Part shown: positions 46,284-54,020 of the stretch, in pieces
Numbering within the stretch: position 1 is the stretch's first letter
Layout: each line of letters opens with the position of its first letter
Origin: Halioglobus maricola
GTDB lineage: Bacteria; Pseudomonadota; Gammaproteobacteria; Pseudomonadales; Halieaceae
Length of the DNA: 64,000 bases
Direction of reading: 5' to 3'
Assembly: GCF_009388985.1 (NCBI RefSeq)
Contig: NZ_CP036422.1
Coordinates: forward strand, 648,501-712,500
Position numbers and translations under genes: made by a program
The notes under the pieces: generated by a model
What the model was told of the DNA's origin: nothing
Databases searched by the model: none
Seen by the model: the letters and a program-made list of their open reading frames with translations, nothing else

Positions 46284-47017
46284 GCGTCTGTCTCCAGTTT
46301 GATGTGGGCAACAGCAGTGCGAAGTGGCGTCTGCTGAGTGAGGGTGCCGTGATAACCCGCGGCAGTTATCTGCAAGGGGATGTCGAATCACGCGACGCGC
46401 TCCTTGGCTGTGCCGAAAGCGTGGACCAGGTTTGGGTTTCCAGTGTTGCCGCAACCGGCGGCGAGAATCATCTCACGGCTTTGGTGGAGCAGCGTTGGGG
46501 GCTTTCGCCCTGGTACGCGCGCACCTCTGCCCGCAGTGGCGAGCTGGTGAACAGTTACACCGACCCCTCTCGCATGGGCGTAGATCGCTGGCTTGCCATG
46601 CTCGGGGCAAGAGCGCGTAGCACCGATCGACTGTGTGTTGTGGATGCTGGCTCGGCCCTGACTATCGACCTGGTGAGCCCGGATGGTGCGCATGAAGGCG
46701 GCTACATTATCCCGGGTGTTGCGCTGATGGAGCGTGCGCTGCTGCTGGACACTGATAGGGTGCGCTTTGATGAGGATGTGGATTACGCCTTGTCTCCGGG
46801 GCGGTCTACCGCGGAAGCTGTTCGCCACGGTGTGGCCCTGGCCCAAGTGGGGTCGGTGGCGACGGTTCTGGATAGCAGCGGAACCCGGACGCCTCAACTG
46901 TTCTTTACCGGAGGTGCCGGTGACACCTTGCGTAAAATGCTGGGTAGAGGTGGAGAGCTTGTTCCGGACCTCGTATTTGAAGGCTTGGAAGTTATGGCTC
47001 GCCAAGCCGGGCTTTGA
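46280..47017 (+). CDS. coaX: Type III pantothenate kinase
   Basis: First step of coenzyme A synthesis, of the feedback-insensitive type III class. The 245-residue ASKHA-fold protein has LQFDVGNSSAKWRLL (phosphate-1), PSRMGVDRWLAMLGARA, VVDAGSALTIDLV and HEGGYIIPGVALMERAL. Start is GTG 46280, overlapping the birA stop (GTGA), so the pair is coupled. In Pseudomonas coaX leads on to the tRNA-Tyr-tuf block; here 7 kb of accessory genes intervene. Its 3' end overlaps the convergent acyltransferase by 26 bases. Confidence 0.94.
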   Translation: MSVCLQFDVGNSSAKWRLLSEGAVITRGSYLQGDVESRDALLGCAESVDQVWVSSVAATGGENHLTALVEQRWGLSPWYARTSARSGELVNSYTDPSRMGVDRWLAMLGARARSTDRLCVVDAGSALTIDLVSPDGAHEGGYIIPGVALMERALLLDTDRVRFDEDVDYALSPGRSTAEAVRHGVALAQVGSVATVLDSSGTRTPQLFFTGGAGDTLRKMLGRGGELVPDLVFEGLEVMARQAGL

Positions 47018-48959
47018 AGGCCGCCGCTGGTTTCAACTGTAACTGTTCACCCAGGTACTCCGACCCTCCCATTGAGAGATGGGAGCGGTCGCGATAGAGC
47101 ACCAGATTGCCGCGCATTGCGGTACATGTCCTGTCATTACAGAAGGCTTGATGTGTGTCCCAGACCTCGACATTCCCTTCTCCCACTTCGGCCAGTGCCT
47201 GAGCCAACACCTGTCGATAGACTTTGCTGCGCTGTCGATGCCTTGCCAGCGGGATGGTGCATGCTGACGGGGCAAATGCGGTCAGCCTCAGAGGGCGTGT
47301 ATCCACACAGTTGCGCGGATCAAAGTTCAGTGACGGCCAGTCGACCACAACGACGACGTGTTTACCGCTGGCGAGAAGTCGCCGAATGCTCTCGGCGAGA
47401 CCCCGGGCAAATACGTCGCGATTGCGCTTCAGCGTCGGCGCCTGCAGCGAACTGAGTGCGAATCGCGTCTGGCCCGGGTTTACATACATTGCCCCCAGTG
47501 ACGAGAGATAGACCGTCTCGACACTTTCGGTTTTCGCAACCCAGTGGATAAAGGCGTTGTTTATCGCCAGGCAGATGTCGGCATTGTGGTTGTCCTGAAT
47601 AGCGGTGTCGTGCAGCGGGGGGCAACCGCCTTCACCCAGCCGCATTACGCCAGTGGTTGAATCGCGATAGCGGTGGGCGAGGGCGAAAAACGTATTCGAG
47701 CTGTGGCTATCGCCGATCACAGCAATGGTGGGTGGCTTGCCGTCGCTGAGACAGCGCCCGGGTGTGCCGAATTTGCGCGAACAGTCGTCCCGTTCATGCA
47801 GATCGTGTTCTTTCCAGTAGAAATTCTCTGCCACTGGATTGAGTTCTGTTGTCCGTTCGGGCAGCCCCTTGGCGATGGCGATCGCCAGCCCGAGTGCGCC
47901 GACGGCGAGCAGCGTGCCGGCGATCGCCCAGGGTGTGAGCCGACCGGTGCGGTAGCGCAGCGGTGTCTCCAGCCAGCGATAGCTGGCCCAGGCAAGCAGC
48001 AGTGCCAGCGTAACCGCAGCGCTACGAATCAATGCAGAGGGCTCGCCGCCTTCCATGATGCGGGCGAAACTCAGCAGCGGCCAGTGCCACAGGTAGAGCG
48101 CAAAACTGATTTTACCGAGGAATACGAGTGGCGCAGCCCCGAGAGCGCGATTGACGCTGTTGCTCGCGCCGGCAGCTATGACCAGGGCGGCTCCACTCGT
48201 GGGGAGCAGTGCCCACCAACCGGGAAAGACGCTGTTTTTATCGATCAGGGTGACCGCCAGCACGAGGAGGAGTATCCCGGGGATGGCGGCGGCAGCGCCC
48301 AGTGGCTCGAGCTTACCTCGTGTTTGCAACCAGGCCAGCAGTGCACCCAGCAGGAGTTCCCAGGCGCGAAAATGCGGCAGAAAGAACGTGGCGGCCCTGT
48401 CGTCAGTGAGAAGAACTCCTAGAGAAAAAGACACCGGTAGCAGTGCCAGTATCAGCATGCCTGCTTTGATTCCCACCCGGCCCATAAGCAGCAGCGTCAA
48501 TGGCCAGACCAGGTAGAACTGTTCTTCAACTCCGAGCGACCAGAGGTGGAGTAATGGTTTGAGCTTACTGTCGTTGTCGAAATAGCCCGCTTCAGTCCAG
48601 AACAGCAGGTTGGGAACAAACGTGGACGCAGCGGCGGTATGTTCGCCCAGTTGCGCGTACTCAGCGGGCAGCAGGGCGAAGTAGCCAAAGCCGAGGCAGA
48701 ACAGCAGGACGGGAATGAGTGGCGGCAAAATGCGCTGGACCCTGCGGCGATAGAAACCCGCCAGTGAGAATTCGCCTCGCTCGAAACTCTCGAGAATGAT
48801 GCGGGTGATCAGGTAGCCGGAGATAACAAAAAATATATCCACGCCGACAAAACCGCCGGGCAACAGGCTGGGGAAGGCATGGTAGACAAGCACCGCGAGA
48901 ATTGAGAATGCGCGCAGGCCATCTATGTCAGGCCGGTATGAGAGGTGTTGTTGGCTCAT
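46992..48959 (-). CDS. OafA-type acyltransferase with SGNH domain
   Basis: The 655-residue membrane protein begins YRPDIDGLRAFSILAVLVYHAFPSLLPGGFVGVDIFFVISGYLI, the acyltransferase_3 signature with the catalytic-region His. About ten membrane helices follow up to residue 370. The C-terminal 270 residues form a periplasmic SGNH domain (IAVIGDSHSSNTFFALAHRY with the GDS serine; DRSHLSMGGSEYLG with DxxH). Such fusions O-acetylate surface polysaccharides. It is the last gene of a minus-strand run with two sulfotransferases. Confidence 0.92.
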   Translation of the reverse strand: MSQQHLSYRPDIDGLRAFSILAVLVYHAFPSLLPGGFVGVDIFFVISGYLITRIILESFERGEFSLAGFYRRRVQRILPPLIPVLLFCLGFGYFALLPAEYAQLGEHTAAASTFVPNLLFWTEAGYFDNDSKLKPLLHLWSLGVEEQFYLVWPLTLLLMGRVGIKAGMLILALLPVSFSLGVLLTDDRAATFFLPHFRAWELLLGALLAWLQTRGKLEPLGAAAAIPGILLLVLAVTLIDKNSVFPGWWALLPTSGAALVIAAGASNSVNRALGAAPLVFLGKISFALYLWHWPLLSFARIMEGGEPSALIRSAAVTLALLLAWASYRWLETPLRYRTGRLTPWAIAGTLLAVGALGLAIAIAKGLPERTTELNPVAENFYWKEHDLHERDDCSRKFGTPGRCLSDGKPPTIAVIGDSHSSNTFFALAHRYRDSTTGVMRLGEGGCPPLHDTAIQDNHNADICLAINNAFIHWVAKTESVETVYLSSLGAMYVNPGQTRFALSSLQAPTLKRNRDVFARGLAESIRRLLASGKHVVVVVDWPSLNFDPRNCVDTRPLRLTAFAPSACTIPLARHRQRSKVYRQVLAQALAEVGEGNVEVWDTHQAFCNDRTCTAMRGNLVLYRDRSHLSMGGSEYLGEQLQLKPAAAFKARLGEP

Positions 48960-48961
48960 GA

Positions 48962-49894
48962 CTATGTGCGGTAGCGAAGATCGATGCTGTAGCGATCTTC
49001 CATCCAGGCTATGTCGGAGGCCGCCAGCTCAGCGACACGCTGACTCGCTTCCGCGGAGGCGCAAAACGTTTCACCGGGTATTGCTGCCAGGCGGCGTACT
49101 TCTTGCGCGCAGCGCGCTGGGTTGGCTCTGCCTTCGATGAACGCAGGGAGCTGTTCGTTGTACGCGCTGAGTTGGCGTGCGGCCTCGGCGCTCATGCTGG
49201 TATTGGATGCTCGCTCCCTTTCGAACAGGCTGTCTTGCTCGATTGCCAGCTCAGCCAGCAGTGCGGCTGCAAGCCCTGACGGATGCTCCGTGGCGCGGTG
49301 GAAACTGTAGGCGAGGACCGAGCTGCGTCCGAAAATGTTCTCCAGCTGGGTAAATTTCTCGCGCAAGCGATGGTGGGGTGGATGGGTATTCAGGTTTTCC
49401 AGTTTTGCGCCGATGCGCAGCCGTTGCTGCATTTCACTGGCAAGTGCGTGCACCGGGTGGCGGATGCAGGCGATGACGGTGATATTCTCTGCCAGTTCCT
49501 GGCACCAGAGTTTGAGGCTCTCCAGGTCTTCTTGCTGAAAATGGGTCACGACCTCGGCGGAGAGCAGTAGGCGGGTTGCGGACGTTGCAGTGAATCCGGC
49601 GTGCAGCGCCTTTAGAGTCGTGCGATTGTAGTGCGCAATTTCCTCTTCTGAGGTCAGGCCTCTCGCTGCGAGCCTGCGCCGGGCGCGCGGAAACTCGCAA
49701 AACAGGGCTCTCAGGTAGGGGGAGTGATTGCCGTCGAAATGCACCCGGTCCGGAAATATGTGCGGAAAGTGCAGGTCGCAGTTGGATTCCAGTAGCGCCG
49801 CTTCCCGGGCAAAAGCCCGCTGCACCGAGGTGGTGCCAGTTTTATCCAGTCCTATGTGCAGGTAGCAGTGTTTGAAGCGTGGCAGTGAGCTCAT
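48962..49894 (-). CDS. Sulfotransferase-like protein (second patch, 1 of 2)
   Basis: The 310-residue protein has the PAPS loop CYLHIGLDKTGTTSVQRAF (about residues 10-28) and a 3'-phosphate-site-like VIACIRHPVHALASEMQQR (about 138-156). The rest is helical and variable. This pattern matches bacterial sulfotransferases acting on glycans, although the acceptor is unknown. It is 2 bases before the acyltransferase gene and 17 bases after the next sulfotransferase, so the three form one unit. Confidence 0.75.
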   Translation of the reverse strand: MSSLPRFKHCYLHIGLDKTGTTSVQRAFAREAALLESNCDLHFPHIFPDRVHFDGNHSPYLRALFCEFPRARRRLAARGLTSEEEIAHYNRTTLKALHAGFTATSATRLLLSAEVVTHFQQEDLESLKLWCQELAENITVIACIRHPVHALASEMQQRLRIGAKLENLNTHPPHHRLREKFTQLENIFGRSSVLAYSFHRATEHPSGLAAALLAELAIEQDSLFERERASNTSMSAEAARQLSAYNEQLPAFIEGRANPARCAQEVRRLAAIPGETFCASAEASQRVAELAASDIAWMEDRYSIDLRYRT

Positions 49895-49911
49895 CTTGCA
49901 GGGGCAGGACT

Positions 49912-50706
49912 CTAGCGGTCAGGCGAGTAATCATAGGCCTTCAGCTCCTGCGCATAAATAGCGGATATCAATGATTTTGACTCGTCGGTCATGAAATTCT
50001 CATACGTGAAGCGTAATCCCTGCTGCATCAGCGAGTTCAGCCCGGCGAAATTCATTCCCGCCAGGCTCTCTCCGGCGTAGATTGGCTGCAACTGCTCGCC
50101 AAAGCTTCGGTTGAGCTTGTTGTTTGCCGTTTCGCGTATACGGCGTTCGAGATCGAGTTGATCGAAGCTTTCTTCAAAGATGGTTCGATAGATGGCGAGA
50201 AGATCCTCGATGGGATCCTCGATCCGGTAATAGGCATCGAGTGCAAATTTTGCATTCCACTGCGGCTCGAAGTGTATGTCTAGCGGCCGCCGCTGTCTTA
50301 ATGCCTGTTCCAGGTAGCGCAGAAACTCGATGAAACTAAAGCCTTGGTCGAAGTTGGGCGCGCGGCCCAGAAAACCGAATACAGGTTTGAAGATCCACTG
50401 CATATGGTCCTGTTTGCGGAAGCGCTGTTCCACCGGGGCGTTTATCTCGACGCACTTATCCAGGTACGCGCTGACCATTCTGGGAAATGGGTGGCGCACA
50501 ATGGTGTAGCTGAACGAGTTACAGCTGCGCCCAATCGCCATGGGGTGGAAGTGCTGGAACGCGTTGTGAATATCCACCGCGCCGTTCACCTCGCCGGGCA
50601 GTTCGCCCCGATGAAGTTCGACGAAAAGGCTTCGGTAAGTGCTGCTGGCACTCTTGGGATTGAAGTAATAGGTATAGCGGTATTCTGCGCTCGCCAGAGG
50701 AATCAT
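49912..50706 (-). CDS. Sulfotransferase family 2 protein (second patch, 2 of 2)
   Basis: The 264-residue protein shows RYTYYFNPKSASSTYRSLF as the 5'-phosphosulfate loop and SYTIVRHPFPRMVSAYLDKCV as the 3'-phosphate site, the arrangement of the Sulfotransfer_2 (chondroitin/dermatan-type) family. QHFHPMAIGRS between them is the place of the catalytic His. It is the first gene of the sulfotransferase-sulfotransferase-acyltransferase unit. The gap upstream (50707-50864) has no gene I can support. Confidence 0.82.
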   Translation of the reverse strand: MIPLASAEYRYTYYFNPKSASSTYRSLFVELHRGELPGEVNGAVDIHNAFQHFHPMAIGRSCNSFSYTIVRHPFPRMVSAYLDKCVEINAPVEQRFRKQDHMQWIFKPVFGFLGRAPNFDQGFSFIEFLRYLEQALRQRRPLDIHFEPQWNAKFALDAYYRIEDPIEDLLAIYRTIFEESFDQLDLERRIRETANNKLNRSFGEQLQPIYAGESLAGMNFAGLNSLMQQGLRFTYENFMTDESKSLISAIYAQELKAYDYSPDR

Positions 50707-50914
50707 CCGTGTCCCCGAAATGGTCTTTTTTTGAGAAAATAGACAATTTCGACGGCGTTGGCAATATCGAAGGGGGGTAATGTTAGCGCCCCGGTGATGG
50801 TGCGCAGGGCGGTTCTGCTGTCTACTGGAATACGTTAGTATCTTTTCGTTTTTAATCGTTATCTATGGGGGAGTCTGCAAGCAGGCAAGGGTCGTTTTTT
50901 CATTTTTCCTGATC

Positions 50915-51361
50915 TTGGTGATTTGGTCAGGTCAAGCCTCTGCGGCGGCCTATCGCACGGTCGTAGATTGGGTGCCGGACACCACCATCATTCTAGGCTA
51001 CTCCGGCGAGACCGCTGATGGTACCCAGTACATCGACTTCGAATTCGACCTTGATGCCTTCGCCGGTGATCCGGCGACGGGTTTTGACGACCTTGATAAC
51101 GACGTGGATGGGTTGCTTGACGCCCCCCGCGCCAGTGGCACTGCATACGGTACCTTCGTCAACGGTACTAGTGGCAGGATCAGCTTGACCCGGAATGAGT
51201 CGGGAACTCGCATACTGGCCCAGAGTGTACTTTCCGACAGCTTTACCCAGTCGACTGAGGAGTTACCGCCCGCCGCTGTGCCGGTGATGCCCCCCCCCTG
51301 GGGGGTTGGCTTACTGCTGCTGGGCCTGCTGGTTCTAGTCAGGCGGACTCAATTGGCGTAG
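50915..51361 (+). CDS. Secreted protein with VPVM..WG C-terminal sorting tail; start uncertain
   Basis: Only the C-terminus is recognised: VPVMPPPWGVGLLLLGLLVLVRR (codons from 51278), a short motif, one hydrophobic helix and Arg, like IPTL-CTERM sorting signals. The body has acidic DDLDNDVDG-type stretches. The listed TTG 50915 gives a signal peptide that is too short. The same frame is open upstream with a good hydrophobic segment (VVFSFFLILVIWSGQASA), but no in-frame ATG. ATG 50865 is one base out and would fit if the G5 run at 50867-50871 had six G. A C9 tract (51290-51298) lies inside the tail. Confidence 0.65.
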   Translation: MVIWSGQASAAAYRTVVDWVPDTTIILGYSGETADGTQYIDFEFDLDAFAGDPATGFDDLDNDVDGLLDAPRASGTAYGTFVNGTSGRISLTRNESGTRILAQSVLSDSFTQSTEELPPAAVPVMPPPWGVGLLLLGLLVLVRRTQLA

Positions 51362-51368
51362 CGCCCGG

Positions 51369-51428
51369 CCGTTGAGAGATGTGCATATTTTGAAGGGTCT
51401 TCCTTCTATATACACCTGGCTCACAGGT
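51369..51428. repeat. 60-bp direct repeat, copy 1 (displaced tRNA-promoter copy)
   Basis: This segment matches 53876-53935 with about six differences and no gaps, beginning CCGTTGAGAGA and ending CTCACAGGT. Copy 2 lies 9 bases before tRNA-Thr and presumably holds that gene's promoter. Copy 1 has no tRNA behind it and precedes the FkbM gene. Confidence 0.9.
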
Positions 51429-51493
51429 AAAGCATCTTTGCCGGCTGTCGCTGCCCATTGGAGCTCGCCAAGCAGGAGGGGACGCATTATTCT

Positions 51494-52353
51494 ATGTCCA
51501 TGAAAAGCCCATTAAAGAAAATGGTTGCGCACCTGTTGGGGCGCAACTCGTTCCGAGTCGAGGGCAAGAAGGTCCGGTTGCGGGCGCTGCCCCGGGAGCA
51601 GTACGAGAGCCTGTCAGCACTCAAGTGTTGTATCTGGTACAACCAGCACGGGGGCTATTGCCTCCCCGAGTCCTCGCTGCACCGCACCGCACCGCACCGC
51701 GCAAGGTGCTGCGCGGTGAAGTCTATGAGCCTGCGACGCTGGAGTTCATGATGGAGCGCTGCGGGGACGGCGACATCGTCCACGCTGGTACTTATTTCGG
51801 TGACTTTTTGCCGGCCCTCGGGGGCAGTTGCGGTCCTGCCGCCAAGATTTGGGCCTATGAGCCGAATCCCGAAAACTTCCGCTGCGCCAGGGTGACCCTC
51901 TTGATCAACGATCTCGATAACGTGGTCCTGCGCAATGCCGGACTGGGCGCCGCGGAGGATTCCCTGGTGATGCGTGTGCGCGACAGTGAGGGCACGGCAC
52001 TCGGTGGCAAGAGCCACGTGGTTACTACTGGCAGCTTCGATGCCACCACTGATGTGACGGTGGATATCGTGACGGTGGATGCCACAGTCCCGGAGGATCG
52101 ACATGTATCAATTTTGCAGCTCGATGTGGAAGACCAGGAGCAGCCTGCACTGGCGGGCGCAATTCGGACTATTCGCCGGTGTCGCCCGATCGTGATCCTT
52201 GAGATTCGCGAGGGCAATGACCTGCTGCAAAGCACCTGGTTCGCCGAGTCGATACTTGCCCTGGGCTACCGGGAGTCTGGGAGGCTGCACGGTAACACCG
52301 TGTTTGAATGTCCCGTCCCGCCAGTTCAGGATCCGGATTCAACCTCGATTTAA
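51494..52353 (+). pseudogene. FkbM-family methyltransferase, currently out of frame at a CACCG repeat (probably phase-variable)
   Basis: The N-terminal frame from ATG 51494 (MSMKSPLKKMVAHLLGRN) runs through NQHGGYCLPESSLHRTAPHR. The rest of the protein continues in another frame from about 51705 (KVLRGEVYEPATLEFMMERC). That part has the methyltransferase motif GDIVHAGTYFGDFLPAL, YEPNPENFRCA and VSILQLDVEDQE, typical of FkbM enzymes that O-methylate sugars. The switch falls in four tandem CACCG units (51680-51699). Removing one unit gives …SSLHRTAPRKVLRGEVYEP in one continuous frame. AGGAGGGG lies about 12 bases upstream of the ATG. Confidence 0.85.
51680..51699. repeat. Pentanucleotide tandem repeat (CACCG)x4 inside the FkbM gene
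   Basis: Four exact CACCG units, with a partial unit on each side. Three units, or six, would join the two halves of the methyltransferase; four leaves it off. Tandem repeats of this kind change copy number by slipped-strand mispairing. Confidence 0.95.
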
Positions 52354-52365
52354 CAGGCTTCTCCG

Positions 52366-52420
52366 ATTGCATCCCCCCAAACCTATTGCATCCCCCCGCC
52401 CCTTCCCCTGGAGGCGCCCG
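52366..52420. repeat. ATTGCATCCCC repeats and a 44-bp copy of the tRNA upstream region
   Basis: ATTGCATCCCCCC occurs at 52366-52378 and again at 52385-52397. The second lies in a 44-base segment (52377-52420) that aligns without gaps with 53832-53875 (34 of 44 bases by eye). The segment sits in the gap between the ends of the FkbM gene and the glycine-rich gene. Confidence 0.75.
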
Positions 52421-52513
52421 TATGTGAGTCAGGAGGTTCAATCCATATTGCCCAATGATCAGGTACAAAAAAAACCTGCATAGTGGCGGGGGTTCCTTGG
52501 TTGCTAAGAGGCG

Positions 52514-53728
52514 TTATTTCCTGCGGCGGGAGTACATGCCCAAGAGGCCGATTAGCGTTGCAAGGATTCCGATTCCCCACCCCGTCATTACCGGCACAGC
52601 TTTTGTCGGTTCCGTTGCTTCGCCTTGAGGTGCAGCCGATGGGATGACGAGAGCGCGAATTGTTACCAAGCCGTGGCTCCTGGCCCCCGCCAACTCGTTT
52701 ACCTGGTCAGTGCCGCCATTGTAGGATCCGCCGCCCCCGCCGGGATTGTTCTCGATGGAGCCGTTAGTGCAGTCATCACCATCTGCGCCGCCGCCGCCGG
52801 AGAAGCCGCCGCCACCGCCGCCTCCCATATTGTCGGATCCGCCGCCGCCCCCGCCGCCGAAGCCTCCATCGCCACCTTCGTCGTTGTCATCGTATCCGCG
52901 TAATCCTCCCTCGCCGCCATTTCTGGGGGAGCGTCCGCCATCACCTACGGCTGTTGTATCGTACTCATTTGCTGGGTCGCCGCGATAGTCGTAGTCCGTT
53001 GGGTTATGGCCGCCAGTTCCGTCGGTGAGCCAGCCAGCTCCCGCTCCCGCCCAGTAGCTGCTGCCGCCTTCAAATGGATAATTACCCAAACCCCCGTTGC
53101 CGCCAGCACCACCGTTGTCCACGGTGTCTCCGTTGACTCCCGAGGCTTTGTTGCCGCCGGTCGTCAGGCTGGCATTCTGCAGGCTTGTATCTACGACTTC
53201 ACAGTTGGAGCCCGAACCGCCGCCACCGGCAGCCAGTAGTGGGAGTGGGTCGGCCGAGTTGCGGTAGACGAAGGTACCGCCACCGCCCCCGGGTGCGGCA
53301 TTTTCCCAGTCGTCGTCAGTTTCGACATCCTGTTGCGTGTCGCCGCCCATCTGGCCTACCAGCACATGTAATGTCTCGCCAGCTGTCAGTTCAAATGTAC
53401 CCTGTAGGCTGGCGCCGAAGCCGCCGGGAGAGGGTGTACCGCTGCCTTCTTCTCCCGAGTACTGCTGGGTGCCGCCGGCCGCGCCGTCAGCTTCAATAAG
53501 GTAGGTGCCCGTTTCAGGAACAACCCAGGCCTGGATGCCGCCACTAACGGTGACAGTGCTCTCCAGCGTGGTGCCAGCGTATTCTGTGTTGCAATCACTC
53601 TGGCCTGGACCCAGCCGGCCTTCGGCATCGCAGTTAGTAAACTGGTAGGACTGGGCGTTTGCGTGTTGGGCGAATGCCATGCCCAGGGCGATGGCGCTTA
53701 ACGGGAAAATTTTCATGGGAGTGTGCAT
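52514..53728 (-). CDS. Secreted glycine-rich protein with VPVM..WG C-terminal sorting tail
   Basis: The 404-residue protein starts at ATG 53728 (GAGGA about 9 bases upstream) with a signal peptide ending HANAQS. Residues about 65-100 (QAWVVPETGTYLIEADGAAGG) open a glycine-rich domain like the bacterial and ALK-type Gly_rich family. It runs with many GGGGG and GGAGG blocks to about residue 350. The last 27 residues (VPVMTGWGIGILATLIGLLGMYSRRRK) form a sorting tail matching that of the protein ending at 51361. It is likely exported and processed to the outer surface. It is convergent with the FkbM gene. Confidence 0.85.
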   Translation of the reverse strand: MHTPMKIFPLSAIALGMAFAQHANAQSYQFTNCDAEGRLGPGQSDCNTEYAGTTLESTVTVSGGIQAWVVPETGTYLIEADGAAGGTQQYSGEEGSGTPSPGGFGASLQGTFELTAGETLHVLVGQMGGDTQQDVETDDDWENAAPGGGGGTFVYRNSADPLPLLAAGGGGSGSNCEVVDTSLQNASLTTGGNKASGVNGDTVDNGGAGGNGGLGNYPFEGGSSYWAGAGAGWLTDGTGGHNPTDYDYRGDPANEYDTTAVGDGGRSPRNGGEGGLRGYDDNDEGGDGGFGGGGGGGSDNMGGGGGGGFSGGGGADGDDCTNGSIENNPGGGGGSYNGGTDQVNELAGARSHGLVTIRALVIPSAAPQGEATEPTKAVPVMTGWGIGILATLIGLLGMYSRRRK

Positions 53729-53831
53729 TACTATTATCCTCGGCGGTGGGACGTCGTGAGCACTATATAAGCTAGACCAGCCGAGGCCCGGGAGCAAGGG
53801 CATAAAACGGCAACTTTCTACCCGGTAGCTC

Positions 53832-53935
53832 CCAAAACTATTGCATCCCCACATCCCTTCACATAGAATTGCCCGCCGTTGAGAGAGGTGCATATTTTGA
53901 AGGCTCTTCCTTCTATATATACCTATCTCACAGGT
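53832..53935 (+). promoter_or_regulatory. tRNA cluster upstream region; source of both displaced copies (60-bp copy 2 at 53876-53935)
   Basis: These 104 bases directly precede tRNA-Thr. The right 60 bases recur at 51369-51428 and the left 44 at 52377-52420. The right part has TTGAAG and a TATATATA stretch, so it is probably the tRNA promoter, though no ideal 17-base spacing is seen. The rest of 53729-53944 shows no gene. Confidence 0.65.
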
Positions 53936-53944
53936 TTGGATTTG

Positions 53945-54020
53945 GCTGGCGTAGCTCAGTAGGTAGAGCAGCTGATTTGTAATCAGCCGGTCGGGGGTTC
54001 GATTCCTCTCGCCAGCTCCA
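53945..54020 (+). tRNA. tRNA-Thr (anticodon TGT)
   Basis: A 76-base cloverleaf: acceptor GCTGGCG pairs with CGCCAGC, the anticodon stem-loop is CTGATTTGTAATCAG with TGT, the T-arm holds GGTTCGATTCC, and CCA is encoded. It is first in the Thr-Tyr-Gly-Thr-tuf cluster, matching E. coli thrU. Confidence 0.97.

Noticed and set aside
51625..52353. Independent FkbM gene starting at 51625
   Set aside because: That start makes a leader (MLYLVQPARGLLPPRV…) unlike the family, while the true N-terminus is in the adjacent frame ending at the CACCG repeat.
52460..52480. Terminator between FkbM and the glycine-rich gene (A8 run with CAGGT/ACCTG)
   Set aside because: The stem is only 5 bp with the A run inside the loop, so it does not form a normal rho-independent terminator in either direction.
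52746..52988. Proline-rich open frame (PPPPP runs) on the plus strand
   Set aside because: It is the complement of the glycine codons of the glycine-rich protein, so the proline pattern is an artefact.
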